A stretch of DNA of 64,000 bases from Phaeobacter sp. J2-8 (GCF_022867865.1 NZ_JALIEC010000005.1:186001-250000), one strand, 5' to 3'; shown: positions 36,384 through 46,877, counted from the stretch's first letter. Translations and numbers: made by a program. Notes: a model not told the origin generated them from the sequence alone.

Positions 36384-39128
36384 ATGCCCATCACAGTTGG
36401 TCAGGATACCTCAAAGGTCCGCAAGTCCATTACGGCTGGCGGTAAGTCAATTTCCTATTATTCCATCCCCGCAGCCCAGGCCGCCGGGCTTGGCGATTTC
36501 TCGCGCTTGCCTGCCGCTTTGAAAGTGGTGCTGGAAAACATGCTCCGGTTTGAGGATGGCAAGACCGTTTCGGTTGACGACATCAAGGCCTTTGCCGAAT
36601 GGGGTGCCAAGGGTGGCAAGAACCCCCGCGAAATCGCCTATCGTCCGGCCCGCGTGCTGATGCAGGATTTCACCGGCGTTCCGGCGGTTGTTGACCTTGC
36701 TGCAATGCGTGACGGTATCGTCGCACTGGGCGGCGATCCTGAAAAGATCAACCCGCTGAACCCTGTCGACCTCGTGATCGACCACTCGGTGATGATCGAC
36801 GAATTCGGCAACCCGCGCGCGTTCCAGATGAACGTCGACCGCGAGTATGAGCGCAACATGGAGCGCTACACATTCCTGAAATGGGGCCAGTCCGCGTTCA
36901 ACAATTTCCGCGTTGTTCCGCCCGGCACCGGCATCTGCCACCAGGTGAACCTCGAATATCTTTCGCAAACCGTCTGGACCGACGTCGACCAGAACGGCGA
37001 AGAAGTGGCCTATCCTGACACGCTTGTCGGCACCGACAGCCACACCACCATGGTCAACGGCGCTGCTGTTCTGGGCTGGGGTGTTGGCGGGATCGAGGCC
37101 GAGGCCGCGATGCTGGGCCAGCCGATTTCCATGCTGATCCCCGAAGTCATCGGCTTCAAGCTGACCGGCGCAATGATGGAAGGCACCACCGGTACCGACC
37201 TCGTGCTGAAGGTCGTCGAAATGCTGCGCGCCAAGGGCGTGGTCGGCAAATTCGTCGAATTCTATGGCCCGGGCCTTGATAGCCTGCCGCTGGCCGACCG
37301 TGCCACCATCGCCAACATGGCACCGGAATATGGCGCGACATGTGGCTTCTTCCCGATCGACGGCGAGACCCTGCGTTACCTGCGCAACACGGGCCGCGAC
37401 GAAGACCGGATTGCGCTGGTCGAAGCCTATGCCAAGGAAAACGGCTTCTGGCGCGACGAAAACTATGATCCGATCTATACCGACACGCTTGAACTGGACA
37501 TGGGCACCATCGTTCCGGCGATTTCCGGCCCGAAACGTCCGCAGGACTATGTCGCGCTGACCGAATCGGCCTCGTCGTTCTATAAGGTTGTGGCCGAATA
37601 TCGTGGCATTGACGCCACCGCAGATGCGGCCGACATGGCCTCCGAAGGCCCGGCCCCGGTCCTGGCCAAAGATCCGCGCAAGTCGATCAAGGTCGAAGGC
37701 GAAGAGTACGAATTGCATGACGGCTCGGTTGTGATCGCTTCGATCACCTCCTGCACCAACACGTCGAACCCCTATGTGATGATCGGCGCCGGTCTGGTGG
37801 CACGCAAGGCACGCGCCCTGGGTCTGACCCGCAAGCCTTGGGTCAAAACCTCGCTCGCGCCCGGCTCGCAGGTTGTTTCGGCCTATCTGGAGGCCGCGAA
37901 CCTTCAGGAAGACCTTGATGCCATCGGCTTCAACCTTGTTGGTTATGGCTGCACCACCTGTATCGGCAACTCTGGCCCGATCCAGAAAGAGCTGAGCGAA
38001 GCGATTGCCCAGGGTGATCTGGTCGCAACCTCGGTGCTGTCGGGCAACCGGAACTTCGAAGGTCGTATTTCGCCTGACGTGCGCGCCAACTATCTCGCGT
38101 CGCCGCCGCTGGTTGTGGCCTATGCGCTGGCCGGTGACATGAACATCGACCTGACAACCGAACCGCTTGGTCAGGACAAGGACGGCAATGACGTCTATCT
38201 GAAAGACATCTGGCCCACGACAAAAGAAGTCGCGGATCTGGTCCAACAGACCGTGACGCGCGAAGCGTTCCAGTCGAAATACGCCGATGTCTTCAAAGGC
38301 GACGAAAAATGGCAGGGCGTCGAAACCACCGACGAGAAAACCTACGACTGGCCGCCGACCTCGACCTATGTCCAGAACCCGCCTTACTTCCAGGGCATCA
38401 CCATGGACACCAAAGAGATCGAGAACATCGAAGGCGCGAAAGTGCTGGCACTCTTGGGTGACATGATCACAACCGACCACATCTCGCCCGCTGGTGCGTT
38501 CAAAGATACAACACCGGCAGGTCAGTATCTGATCGAACGTCAGGTTCCGCAGCGCGAATTCAACTCTTATGGGTCGCGTCGTGGCAACCACGAGATCATG
38601 ATGCGCGGCACATTCGCCAACATCCGCATCAAGAACGAGATGCTGGATGGCGTCGAAGGTGGTTACACCAAAGGCCCAGATGGCGCGCAGACCTCGATCT
38701 TTGAGGCTGCAATGGCGCATCAGGCCGCGGGCACACCGCTGGTCATCTTTGGTGGTGAGCAATACGGTGCCGGATCTTCGCGTGACTGGGCGGCCAAAGG
38801 TACAGCACTTCTGGGTGTCAAAGCCGTGATTGCGGAATTGTTCGAACGTATCCACCGCTCCAACCTGGTTGGCATGGGCGTGATCCCGTTTGAATTCACC
38901 GGCGGCGTAACCCGCAAATCGCTTGGCCTGACTGGCGAAGAGACGGTGTCGATCAAAGGTCTGGACAGCGTCACACCACTGCAGGAAGTGCCCTGCGAGA
39001 TCACAATGGCCGATGGATCGGTTCAGGAAATCACCCTGAAATGCCGGATCGATACCGCGGTCGAGATCGAATACATCGAAAACGGTGGTGTGCTGCATTA
39101 CGTGCTGCGCAACCTCGCCAAGTCGTAA
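36384..39128 (+). CDS. acnA: Aconitate hydratase A
   Basis: A 914-residue aconitase of the AcnA/IRP type converting citrate to isocitrate in the TCA cycle. The cluster cysteines are in T-S-C-T-N-T-S-N-P near residue 460 and C-T-T-C-I-G-N-S-G near 530; the swivel domain with S-R-D-W-A-A-K-G follows. The frame is open upstream to 36216, but AGGGAG before the ATG at 36384 and the start P-I-T-V-G-Q-D decide it. It is a single gene with its own terminator. Confidence 0.97.
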   Translation: MPITVGQDTSKVRKSITAGGKSISYYSIPAAQAAGLGDFSRLPAALKVVLENMLRFEDGKTVSVDDIKAFAEWGAKGGKNPREIAYRPARVLMQDFTGVPAVVDLAAMRDGIVALGGDPEKINPLNPVDLVIDHSVMIDEFGNPRAFQMNVDREYERNMERYTFLKWGQSAFNNFRVVPPGTGICHQVNLEYLSQTVWTDVDQNGEEVAYPDTLVGTDSHTTMVNGAAVLGWGVGGIEAEAAMLGQPISMLIPEVIGFKLTGAMMEGTTGTDLVLKVVEMLRAKGVVGKFVEFYGPGLDSLPLADRATIANMAPEYGATCGFFPIDGETLRYLRNTGRDEDRIALVEAYAKENGFWRDENYDPIYTDTLELDMGTIVPAISGPKRPQDYVALTESASSFYKVVAEYRGIDATADAADMASEGPAPVLAKDPRKSIKVEGEEYELHDGSVVIASITSCTNTSNPYVMIGAGLVARKARALGLTRKPWVKTSLAPGSQVVSAYLEAANLQEDLDAIGFNLVGYGCTTCIGNSGPIQKELSEAIAQGDLVATSVLSGNRNFEGRISPDVRANYLASPPLVVAYALAGDMNIDLTTEPLGQDKDGNDVYLKDIWPTTKEVADLVQQTVTREAFQSKYADVFKGDEKWQGVETTDEKTYDWPPTSTYVQNPPYFQGITMDTKEIENIEGAKVLALLGDMITTDHISPAGAFKDTTPAGQYLIERQVPQREFNSYGSRRGNHEIMMRGTFANIRIKNEMLDGVEGGYTKGPDGAQTSIFEAAMAHQAAGTPLVIFGGEQYGAGSSRDWAAKGTALLGVKAVIAELFERIHRSNLVGMGVIPFEFTGGVTRKSLGLTGEETVSIKGLDSVTPLQEVPCEITMADGSVQEITLKCRIDTAVEIEYIENGGVLHYVLRNLAKS

Positions 39129-39180
39129 GACCTGGCAAATCAAAGGGGCAGCGCAGTGAATGCGCCGCCCGCATCTTAGA

Positions 39181-39212
39181 AACGGCCCGGGGCAAAACCT
39201 CGGGCCGTTTTG
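39181..39212 (+). terminator. Intrinsic terminator of acnA
   Basis: A stem of 9 base pairs AACGGCCCG/CGGGCCGTT, extended by an inner GG/CC helix, followed by TTTT, about 55 bases past the acnA stop. Confidence 0.88.
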
Positions 39213-39387
39213 CATTTGGCGCCTGCGGGATTTGCGTATTTTAAAAGAGAAGAAGCAGGGGCGTTTCAGCCGAAACCTTGCGCCCTTCCGCCTATCGCGT
39301 GTTTGTGAGGCGACGCGCGCCCCTTTCCCCGTTTAATCACGACTGATCCCACACCAGATGGGAGTGAGGCAGACAGGAAAGAAAAAC

Positions 39388-39516
39388 ATGAAAACAGCTT
39401 TGGTTTTGGTACAGGCCGCGATTTTGGTTTTGTTCGCTGTGGTGGGGGCACATGGCTTTGACAGCCAACGCGCCTCCTGTCCGGTCAATCAGCCGGGGGC
39501 CTATTGTGACCGCTGA
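39388..39516 (+). CDS. Small exported or membrane protein (42 aa), new call
   Basis: A 42-residue frame below usual length limits. It starts M-K-T-A-L-V-L-V-Q-A-A-I-L-V-L-F-A-V-V-G, a signal-like or membrane helix, then 22 polar residues with two cysteines (C31 and C40) that could form a disulfide. AGGAAAG lies seven bases before the ATG. Its end overlaps the end of ccmD by 16 bases on the other strand. Function unknown; the good ribosome site and signal-like start support it. Confidence 0.5.
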   Translation: MKTALVLVQAAILVLFAVVGAHGFDSQRASCPVNQPGAYCDR

Positions 39517-39662
39517 GACCTGACCCGAGTTTCCACCGCGTCCAATTGCGCGCGTACCCGGCGGGCCCGGCGCAGGCTGGTCCAGATGACCAGCCCCAGC
39601 AAGGTCAGGCTGACGGCATAGGCTGACAGGACAGGTACGGCGTATTTTCCCAGATCAATCAT
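39501..39662 (-). CDS. ccmD: Heme exporter protein CcmD
   Basis: A 53-residue single-span membrane protein beginning M-I-D-L-G-K-Y-A-V-P-V-L-S-A-Y, followed by a helix (residues 8-28) and a basic cytoplasmic tail R-R-A-R-R-V-R. CcmD helps release holo-CcmE from the CcmABC complex. Its ATG overlaps the ccmC stop (ATGA), the normal ccmC-ccmD junction. It is short enough to be missed by length filters. Confidence 0.88.
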   Translation of the reverse strand: MIDLGKYAVPVLSAYAVSLTLLGLVIWTSLRRARRVRAQLDAVETRVRSQRSQ

Positions 39663-40393
39663 GATTGCATCCGCTCCCGCGCCAAGAGCGCCCGCATCCG
39701 ACGGGCGCGAATTTCGGTCTGGGTGCGGATCAGCACCAGCACGATGAACAACAAGACAAACCCCGCCATCGACGGCAGCGCTGGCAGGAAGAACACGTCA
39801 GCGACGTTTTCTTCGGCATCCAGCGACAATGAGGCGGGTTGGTGCAGGCCCTGGTTCCAGAAATTCACCGCATAGCGCGACAAGACCGCAAAGACCGACC
39901 CGACAAGGCAGAGCACCGCCGTCAGGTCAGCGGCTGTGTCGTCGTCCTCGATCGCACTCCACAGCGCGATATAGCCGAGATAGAACAGAAACAGGATCAG
40001 GAACGAGGTCAGCCGCGGATCCCAGGCCCAATATGTGCCCCACATCGGCTGGCCCCAAATCGCCCCGGTCAACAGCGCGATGATGGTCATCACCATGCCC
40101 ACCGGCGCCGCCGCACGCGCCGCCAGCGCCGATACGTGATGCCGCCGGATGATCCAGATCAGCGACGCCACCAACATCATGAACCAGCCATTGATCGCCA
40201 TCAGCGCCGAGGGCACATGCAGATAGAAGATCTTGACCGTCGAGCCCTGACGATAATCATCGGGGGTGAAAAAGAACCCCCAGACCAGCCCGACCACAAG
40301 ACAGACCAAGGCCAGCGCCCACAGCGCAGGGATCACCCGGTTTGTGGTGTCGATGAACTTTTTCGGGTTCGCATATTCCCAGATCGAGGCCAT
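39659..40393 (-). CDS. ccmC: Heme transporter CcmC
   Basis: A 244-residue polytopic membrane protein that presents heme to CcmE in cytochrome c maturation. Six helices are evident, with the tryptophan-rich W-G-T-Y-W-A-W-D-P-R loop near residue 118 and the flanking conserved histidines (Y-L-H-V-P near 58, G-L-H-Q-P near 184). It is coupled to ccmD and lies 48 bases downstream of ccmB. Confidence 0.96.
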   Translation of the reverse strand: MASIWEYANPKKFIDTTNRVIPALWALALVCLVVGLVWGFFFTPDDYRQGSTVKIFYLHVPSALMAINGWFMMLVASLIWIIRRHHVSALAARAAAPVGMVMTIIALLTGAIWGQPMWGTYWAWDPRLTSFLILFLFYLGYIALWSAIEDDDTAADLTAVLCLVGSVFAVLSRYAVNFWNQGLHQPASLSLDAEENVADVFFLPALPSMAGFVLLFIVLVLIRTQTEIRARRMRALLARERMQS

Positions 40394-40441
40394 GACAGAT
40401 ACCTATTCGTGACTGTGGTGCGGTGCCAGCATCAATTTCAT

Positions 40442-41098
40442 TTATCGCAGGTTCACCCGCAGGACCGCAGCCGAGGCAAAGGGCAAAAGCGCGATCACCG
40501 CAAGTGAAATTCCCGCGAGCATCAGCAGCGGCGTTTGGGTCTCCATGCCCTGGGCGCCGCGGCGCGCCACCTCGGCACCGAAAATCAGGGTCGGCACGTA
40601 GAGCGGCAGCACCAGCAGCGACATCAACAATCCGCCGCGTTTCAACCCGACGGTCAGCGCCGCGCCAAAGGTGCCAATCACCGACAGCGCCGGGGTGCCA
40701 AGCGCCAGCGAAAGCGTCAGCCAGACAAACCCCGCCTGCGGCAGGTTCAACAAAAGGCCCAGCACCGGTGCCGCCAAGACAAGTGGCAAGCCGGTGGTCA
40801 ACCAATGGGCCAGCGCCTTGATGCTGACGATCCCCTCCATCGGCAGGGGCGCGGTGGCCAGAAGATCAAGCGAACCATCCTCCCAGTCGAGCGCAAGAAT
40901 ACGGTCGAGCGACAATAGGCAGGCCAAAAGCGCGCCCAGCCAAAGGATGCCGGGGGCAATGCGTGACAGAAGTTCGGATTGTGGGCCAACGCCAAACGGC
41001 ACCAGGGTCACGACGATCAGAAAAAACGCCAGCCCAAGGCCAAAGCCGCCGCCCGCGCGGATCGCCAGCGCCAGATCACGGGACAGCAATGCGATCAC
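40442..41098 (-). CDS. ccmB: Heme exporter membrane subunit CcmB
   Basis: A 218-residue protein with six membrane helices and the family's start L-L-x-R-D-L-A-L-A-I-R, [11 protein letters not shown] near residue 25, and the D-W-E-D-G-S-L-D cytoplasmic loop near 75. It is the membrane part of the CcmAB ABC transporter that powers release of heme-CcmE. Its start overlaps the ccmA stop by 4 bases. Confidence 0.95.
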   Translation of the reverse strand: MIALLSRDLALAIRAGGGFGLGLAFFLIVVTLVPFGVGPQSELLSRIAPGILWLGALLACLLSLDRILALDWEDGSLDLLATAPLPMEGIVSIKALAHWLTTGLPLVLAAPVLGLLLNLPQAGFVWLTLSLALGTPALSVIGTFGAALTVGLKRGGLLMSLLVLPLYVPTLIFGAEVARRGAQGMETQTPLLMLAGISLAVIALLPFASAAVLRVNLR

Positions 41099-41709
41099 AG
41101 AAACACCTCGTCAAAATCGTCGCTGTCCGGCGGCACGGCGCGAAACTGCGCCACATCCAATGCATCCCCATCAAGACCAAGGTCGATATGGGTGGCAATC
41201 AACGCCGATCCCCCCTGCCCCAGATGCAAGCGCACCGCATCGGCAAACATCGCGACTGCATCGCGGTCAAGCGACACTGTCGGCTCGTCCAGCACCCAAA
41301 TCGGCCGCCCGGTCACCATCAGCCGCGCAAGGCCAAGCCGGCGTTTCTGTCCGGCGGACAATTGCCCGGCCGCCCGGTCGCGCAAAGGCCCCAGTTGATA
41401 GGCCGCAAGCGCCGGGGCGATATCATCCGTGCCAAACACCCGCGCCCAGAACGTCAGATTTTCCGCCACACTCAGCGTGGTTTTCAGCCCGTCCGCATGG
41501 GCGGCATAGGCCACATTGTCGCCCGCGCCGGTCAATGTCCCGGCCAGCGGCGGTTGTAATCCCGCCACCACACGCAGAAGGCTGGTCTTGCCGATGCCAT
41601 TTGGCCCGCGCAGGATCAATGCCCGCCCGGGGGCCAGGCTAAACGACACCTCCGCCAGAATCGGAATGCCGCCCCGGGCCACAGAGAGGTTTTGCGCATC
41701 GAGCATCAT
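41095..41709 (-). CDS. ccmA: Heme exporter ATPase CcmA
   Basis: A 204-residue ABC ATPase with Walker A G-P-N-G-I-G-K-T near residue 35, signature L-S-A-G-Q-K-R-R near 127, and Walker B W-V-L-D-E-P near 148. It is coupled to ccmB (ATGA). A tandem ATG at the start leaves the first residue ambiguous by one. Confidence 0.95.
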   Translation of the reverse strand: MMLDAQNLSVARGGIPILAEVSFSLAPGRALILRGPNGIGKTSLLRVVAGLQPPLAGTLTGAGDNVAYAAHADGLKTTLSVAENLTFWARVFGTDDIAPALAAYQLGPLRDRAAGQLSAGQKRRLGLARLMVTGRPIWVLDEPTVSLDRDAVAMFADAVRLHLGQGGSALIATHIDLGLDGDALDVAQFRAVPPDSDDFDEVFL

Positions 41710-41775
41710 GTCAGGAGATTTGCCGAATTTGTCAGCGTCAGCAAGACCCTGGCCCGCGCACAGTCGCGCCCCGTG

Positions 41776-42141
41776 TCACTCTGTCGCCGCTACGGCCAGC
41801 GCCGCCATGGCGATCCGACGGCCTTCGGACAGCAACACGTTATAGGTGCGACATGCGGCGGGTGAGGCCATGACCTCTACCCCCAGACCCGCCTCTTCCA
41901 GCGCCTTGCGCAGGTCCGCGGGAATATGGGCAATCTCGGCCCCGGTGCCGATGAACACCACATCTGCCGTGTCCGCCAGCGCCAGAAGCGCCGCGCCATC
42001 GTCCAGCCCGGCCCAGCCGCGTGTGCCAGAGGCGTCGGTGATGACATGGCCGTGGTGAACCTTGCCGCCGATCCGGAAAAACCCCGGACCATAGCCGTCA
42101 ATCGGTTCGGCATCGCTGTATGTGACTTTGTTCAAACGCAT
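41776..42141 (-). CDS. Mth938-like domain protein
   Basis: A 121-residue protein of the Mth938/DUF498 fold. The pattern I-D-G-Y-G-P-G-F-F-R-I-G-G near residue 15 and the C-terminal M-A-S-P-A-A-C-R-T-Y-N-V-L-L are characteristic. The family is related to human NDUFAF3, but the bacterial role is uncertain. It lies 66 bases upstream of ccmA on the same strand, a common neighbourhood in Rhodobacterales. Confidence 0.88.
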   Translation of the reverse strand: MRLNKVTYSDAEPIDGYGPGFFRIGGKVHHGHVITDASGTRGWAGLDDGAALLALADTADVVFIGTGAEIAHIPADLRKALEEAGLGVEVMASPAACRTYNVLLSEGRRIAMAALAVAATE

Positions 42142-42200
42142 GCCGCTGACATAGCGCGATTAGCCTGCCAGGGGAATGCCCAAGTGACGCAATTCGCGGG

Positions 42201-43475
42201 TTACAGCCGTGCGAATTGCGCTTCTTGTTTGCGGGTCCAGCTGATGCGCAGGGCATAGCCCTCTTCGGTCTGATCCTCGGCGGTCACCAGCCCGCGTTCG
42301 AACAGCCAGGCACGTTTGCGCCCCTGATCATACCCTAGAACCAAATCCACATCATGCTTTTCAGCGTCCAATGCGCGGGTCACTGCGGCCAGGAAAACAT
42401 CCATCCCCTCGCCGGTGACGGCCGACATCGGCACAATCGCATCGTTGCGGGCGGCGCGGGTCAAAAGCGCCTCGCGCTCGTCATCCGGCAGGCGGTCGAT
42501 CTTGTTCCAGATCTCCAACTGCGGCGTGCTCTCTGGCACGCCCAACCCGCCAAGAATGGCGCGCACATCCGCCGCCTGTTCCTCGGTGCCATCATGGGCG
42601 ATGTCGCGCACATGACAGATCACATCGGCGGCCAGCACCTCTTCCAATGTGGCGCGGAAGGCGGCGACAAGCTCTGTCGGGAGGTCAGAAATGAAGCCGA
42701 CCGTATCCGACAGGATGACCTCAAGGCCATTTTCCAGCTCGACCGCGCGCATCGTCGGGTCCAGCGTGGCAAAAAGCATGTCTTTGGCCATCACGTCCGC
42801 ACCGGTCAAGCGGTTGAAAAGCGTGGATTTCCCGGCGTTGGTATAGCCGACCAGCGCGACAATCGGGAACGGCACCTTGGCGCGGGCCTTGCGGTGCAGA
42901 TCGCGGGTTTTCACCACTTTGTCGAGCTGCCGGCGCAGGCGGACCAATTGGTCGTCAATCGCGCGGCGGTCGGCCTCGATCTGGGTTTCGCCCGGACCGC
43001 CGACAAAGCCCAATCCGCCACGCTGGCGTTCCAGGTGGGTCCAGGCGCGTACCAGACGGGTGCGTTGATAGGACAATGCGGCCATCTCGACCTGCAACAC
43101 ACCCTCGCGGGTTGCGGCGCGGTCAGAGAAGATTTCCAGAATCAACCCGGTCCGGTCCAGAAGCTTGACGCCCCATTCCTTTTCCAGATTGCGTTGCTGC
43201 ACCGGGGTGACATGACCATCGACCAGCACCAATTCGACATCTGCGCCTTCGATTCGGCCTTTCAGCTCTTCGATCTTGCCCTTGCCAAACAGCTTGCCCG
43301 GCTGCGCCTTCGGCAGGCGCACCACTTCGGCGCCCGCAACCTCAAGATCGGGCAGCGCCGCCGCAAGGGCAATCGCCTCTTCCAGCGCCGGGCCGGGGGC
43401 CCGTCGGTCATAGTCGGATTTGATGTCAGGATGCAGGACCCAAGCCCGGGTCACATGGGTTTCGTGCTCTTTCAA
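42201..43475 (-). CDS. hflX: Ribosome-associated GTPase HflX
   Basis: A 424-residue GTPase that splits stalled or stress-damaged 70S ribosomes. The N-terminal HflX domain and linker contain G-G[11 protein letters not shown] near residue 165. The G domain has G1 G-Y-T-N-A-G-K-S near 210 and G3 D-T-V-G-F-I near 255. Its start overlaps the hfq stop by 4 bases, the classic hfq-hflX pair. Confidence 0.96.
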   Translation of the reverse strand: MKEHETHVTRAWVLHPDIKSDYDRRAPGPALEEAIALAAALPDLEVAGAEVVRLPKAQPGKLFGKGKIEELKGRIEGADVELVLVDGHVTPVQQRNLEKEWGVKLLDRTGLILEIFSDRAATREGVLQVEMAALSYQRTRLVRAWTHLERQRGGLGFVGGPGETQIEADRRAIDDQLVRLRRQLDKVVKTRDLHRKARAKVPFPIVALVGYTNAGKSTLFNRLTGADVMAKDMLFATLDPTMRAVELENGLEVILSDTVGFISDLPTELVAAFRATLEEVLAADVICHVRDIAHDGTEEQAADVRAILGGLGVPESTPQLEIWNKIDRLPDDEREALLTRAARNDAIVPMSAVTGEGMDVFLAAVTRALDAEKHDVDLVLGYDQGRKRAWLFERGLVTAEDQTEEGYALRISWTRKQEAQFARL

Positions 43476-43711
43476 GCGCCCTCGTCACCATCATAAAGGT
43501 TGATCGGCTGTGCCGGCATGATGGTCGAAATCGCGTGTTTATACACCAGCTGCGACTGGCCGTCGCGGCGCAGCAGCACACAGAAATTGTCGAACCAGGT
43601 GATCACACCCTGTAGTTTCACACCGTTGATCAGGAACACCGTCACCGGAACCTTGGTCTTGCGCACATGATTGAGGAACGCGTCCTGCAGGTTCTGTCTA
43701 TCCGAAGCCAT
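43472..43711 (-). CDS. hfq: RNA chaperone Hfq
   Basis: A 79-residue Sm-like protein that pairs small RNAs with messages. The Sm1 segment begins [14 protein letters not shown] and the Sm2 segment has the diagnostic Y-K-H-A-I-S-T. The frame is open upstream to 43762, but M-A-S-D-R-Q-N-L-Q at 43711 is the family start. It is coupled to hflX. Confidence 0.97.
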   Translation of the reverse strand: MASDRQNLQDAFLNHVRKTKVPVTVFLINGVKLQGVITWFDNFCVLLRRDGQSQLVYKHAISTIMPAQPINLYDGDEGA

Positions 43712-43819
43712 CGCAAATTGCCTTTGTTCTTGTTGTCGTTGCCGCGGATCGGCCCCGGTCATTGCGGACGGAGTATGTCGCGCCCGTCAAGGGTTTTCCA
43801 GCCCTAATGGCCTCTTACC

Positions 43820-43838
43820 TATGCTGCATCGCAGCATA
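43820..43838 (-). other. Hairpin just past trkH
   Basis: TATGCTGC-ATC-GCAGCATA, an 8-base-pair stem with a 3-base loop, 2 bases after the trkH stop. No U-run follows, so termination by it alone is doubtful; it may stabilise the trkA-trkH message. Confidence 0.45.
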
Positions 43839-43840
43839 AG

Positions 43841-45355
43841 TCAATTTCGCCACAGGTTTGGCGACAAAAGCGCGATAATTGCCAGTGTTTCCAACCGCCC
43901 CAGCACCATGGCCGCGCCATAAACCAGCTTGGCGCCCTGGTTCATCTCGACCAGGACAATCGGCGAATCCAATGCGGTGACCACCAATGGCCCGGTTGTC
44001 GACAGCGCCGAGGTCGCCAACACGATCGCCGCTTCGAACCGCACGCCAAACGCGCCAAGCAATACCGTTGTTGCCGCAAGCGAGATGGCGAACAGCATGA
44101 AAAAGATCCAGGCGACAAAGGCCCCCTGGCGGCGAATGCGCCGGCTGATGGCGCGGGCATTGCCAACAGAAGACGGATGCACCAGGCGCTCGATCTCGCG
44201 CTGGCCATTCAGGTAAAGTGCGAAGACCCGCAAAAGTTTGACCCCGCCCGCGGTGGTGGCCACGCCGCCGCCAATCATTGCCAGGCCCAGAAGGATCATG
44301 CCCGGACTGTCGAGTCCCGACCAGCTTCGGGCATCCACCCAATCTGCGCTTTGGAAACCGGTGGTGGATAGGAACGACAGCACGGTGAACATGCTGCCCC
44401 AGGCCGCATGCAACAGCGCCAGGAAATCGTTGACCTCGTCCACCTCATAGGCGCCGGACCAGTGACGCAGGATCAGAAATCCGGGCACCACCACCACAAG
44501 AATCAGGCCCAGACGGAATTCCGGGTCATGGCGCAGGTCCGCGGCCGCACCGGTGACCGTGTCATTAGAGAAGGTCAGCCGGGACAGGGCGAACAGCATG
44601 AACAGGAATATCAGCGCCTCGCCCACCAATCCGGCGGCGCCATTCTGTACCCCGCCCACCGGTGAAATGCCCGATGTCGCCATGGTGGATGCCGCATGTG
44701 AAAACGCCACCAACGGCACTTCGCCCGCGATCAGCAAACAGACCCAAAGCGCCAGCGTCAGCCCACCATAAACCGGCATCAGCCGCCAGGACGTGCGCAT
44801 CAAACGCGTCACCGAATCGGCGCTGGCCATCGAGGCCACCCGCGCCTCTCCGCCGCCGGGTTCGGCGCTTGCCGTCACTTCGAACCCACCCAGGTTCAGC
44901 GGCGCAAGGATCGCCGCCGCCGCAATCCACATCAGCAATCCGCCCATCCAACCGACAAGGGCCCGCCACAGATGCAGCGAGTCGCTCAACCGATCCGGCG
45001 GAAACAAAGAGGCCCCGGTGGTGGTGAAACTGGACACCATCTCCAGATAGGCGTTGAGAAAGGATGTGGTGCGCAGCGCTTCGTGGAATGGCACCGCCAT
45101 GATCAACGGCAAAACCGTAAACGCCCCCAAAAGCCCCAGAAGCTGGTGCAATCCCGATGGGCGTTTGGCTTGATTGGCCAGCGCAATGCCGATCAGGCTG
45201 ACGAATATCAACGTCAGCAACGCCGCATAGAAAAAGGTCCGCGCCTCGTGAAACCGTTCCACCGTCAGCGCCTGTGCGGCGGGTATCAACATGGCAAGCC
45301 CGACAAGGCCAACCAGCTGAAGGAAAAACGGCAGTTCTCTTAACGCCCGTCCCAT
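43841..45355 (-). CDS. trkH: Potassium uptake protein TrkH
   Basis: A 504-residue K+ channel-like subunit. The four selectivity-filter loops are readable in order: T-T-T-G-A-S near residue 110, A-T-S-G-I-S near 220, S-T-T-G-F-Q near 317 and S-T-T-G-P-L near 445, set between paired membrane helices. It works with the cytoplasmic NAD/ATP-sensing TrkA encoded immediately upstream; the trkA stop codon is directly followed by its ATG. Confidence 0.95.
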   Translation of the reverse strand: MGRALRELPFFLQLVGLVGLAMLIPAAQALTVERFHEARTFFYAALLTLIFVSLIGIALANQAKRPSGLHQLLGLLGAFTVLPLIMAVPFHEALRTTSFLNAYLEMVSSFTTTGASLFPPDRLSDSLHLWRALVGWMGGLLMWIAAAAILAPLNLGGFEVTASAEPGGGEARVASMASADSVTRLMRTSWRLMPVYGGLTLALWVCLLIAGEVPLVAFSHAASTMATSGISPVGGVQNGAAGLVGEALIFLFMLFALSRLTFSNDTVTGAAADLRHDPEFRLGLILVVVVPGFLILRHWSGAYEVDEVNDFLALLHAAWGSMFTVLSFLSTTGFQSADWVDARSWSGLDSPGMILLGLAMIGGGVATTAGGVKLLRVFALYLNGQREIERLVHPSSVGNARAISRRIRRQGAFVAWIFFMLFAISLAATTVLLGAFGVRFEAAIVLATSALSTTGPLVVTALDSPIVLVEMNQGAKLVYGAAMVLGRLETLAIIALLSPNLWRN

Positions 45356-46732
45356 CTAGAAAAAATCTATGGAAACCTGGAGCAGACGCTCCACTTCGGG
45401 CACATCCTTGGTCATGGCAAACAGCGCAATCACATTGCCCTCTTCGATGCGCAGCGCCCCTGTCGGGCGCTTGACCTTGCCATCCTGCAGGATCGCGCCA
45501 ACCAAAACCCCTTCGGGGAAATCAATGTCGCGAATGCGCTGCCCGGCGATTGGCGAGGTCGACAGAACTTCGGCTTCGATCACCTCGGCCTCGGCATCGC
45601 CGACGGAATAAACCCCACGCACCCGGCCATGGCGAATGTGACGCAGGATCGAACTGACCGTTGTGGCGCGCGGGTTGATATAGGCATCAATCCCCAGCGG
45701 CCCCATCAGGGGCACCAGCGTCGGATCGTTGATCAGCGCAATCGCAAAGGGACAGCCCTCGGCCTTGGCCCGGACCGCCGCGAGCATGTTGACCTTGTCA
45801 TCATCAGTCACGGTCAGCACCGCATCCGCGCGGTTGATATTGGCCTCATGCAGCAATTGCGCATCCAACCCGTCGCCGTTCAGCACAATGGTGCGTTCCA
45901 GAAGATCCGCCGCGCGTTCGGCACATTTGCGGTTCTTCTCGATCACCTTGGCGCGAATGCGTTCGGTGCGGGTTTCCAGCGCATGTGCGACCGCCAGCCC
46001 GACATTGCCGCCCCCGACCAGCACAACACGTTCCTGTTTGGTCTGGGTCTTGCCGAAAATCTCCATCGTGCGCGGCACGTCTTCGACATGGGCCATGATG
46101 TAACAATCATCCCCGGCAAACAGTTGGTCATCGGCGGTTGGCGCAAACAATGTGCCCTTGCGCCGGATGGCCACCACCACAGAGCGCAGGGTCGAAAACA
46201 GATCGGTCAGCTGACGCAAAGGCGTGTTCAGCACCGGGCATTCGGCATGCAGCCGCAGCCCCAGAAACTGTGCCTGACCGTCAAGAAAGCTTTCCGTGTC
46301 AAATGCCGCCGGGGCCGCCAGCCGTTGCAGCGCCGCATCGGCCACTTCTTTCTCGGGCGAGATCACGACGTCGATCGGCATGTGATCCCGCCGGTAGAGA
46401 TCGGAATAAATCGCATCGAGGTAGCTTTGCGCCCGCAGGCGCGCCACCTTGCGCGGGATGGAAAACACCGAATGCGCCACCTGACAGGTGACCATATTCA
46501 CCTCGTCCGAATGGGTGGCGGCGATGATCATATCGGCATCCCGCGCGCCCGCCCGATCCAGAACATCAGGATAGCTGGCGAACCCCGCCACCCCCTGCAC
46601 GTCCAGTGTATCGGTGGCACGGCGCACCAGATCGGGGTTGCTGTCGACAACGGTCACATCGTTGCGTTCCCCGGAAAGATGGCGCGCAATTTGCCAGCCA
46701 ACCTGGCCGGCACCGCAAATGATGACTTTCAT
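45356..46732 (-). CDS. trkA: Trk system regulatory subunit TrkA
   Basis: A 458-residue cytoplasmic gating subunit with two RCK (nucleotide-binding) halves. The first opens V-I-I-C-G-A-G-Q-V-G and the second V-V-L-V-G-G-G-N-V-G near residue 233; each is followed by a TrkA-C domain. It lies between the ntr genes and trkH, an order known from other Rhodobacterales. Confidence 0.96.
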   Translation of the reverse strand: MKVIICGAGQVGWQIARHLSGERNDVTVVDSNPDLVRRATDTLDVQGVAGFASYPDVLDRAGARDADMIIAATHSDEVNMVTCQVAHSVFSIPRKVARLRAQSYLDAIYSDLYRRDHMPIDVVISPEKEVADAALQRLAAPAAFDTESFLDGQAQFLGLRLHAECPVLNTPLRQLTDLFSTLRSVVVAIRRKGTLFAPTADDQLFAGDDCYIMAHVEDVPRTMEIFGKTQTKQERVVLVGGGNVGLAVAHALETRTERIRAKVIEKNRKCAERAADLLERTIVLNGDGLDAQLLHEANINRADAVLTVTDDDKVNMLAAVRAKAEGCPFAIALINDPTLVPLMGPLGIDAYINPRATTVSSILRHIRHGRVRGVYSVGDAEAEVIEAEVLSTSPIAGQRIRDIDFPEGVLVGAILQDGKVKRPTGALRIEEGNVIALFAMTKDVPEVERLLQVSIDFF

Positions 46733-46877
46733 GGCTCAGGCTCCCCTGCCCCAAACGCCCCGAACGGGTCTGCAAGGATCATCCTTGTCAGACCACGCCG
46801 GAAGGGTCAATGCAGCCACGCCGCCACAGATGGGTCAGGGCCTCACCCTTGGGCCTGTCGATGTCACTTTGGGCAGA

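Noticed and set aside
36447-39215. Long minus-strand open frame antisense to acnA
   Set aside because: Shadow of a highly conserved gene; no family resemblance.
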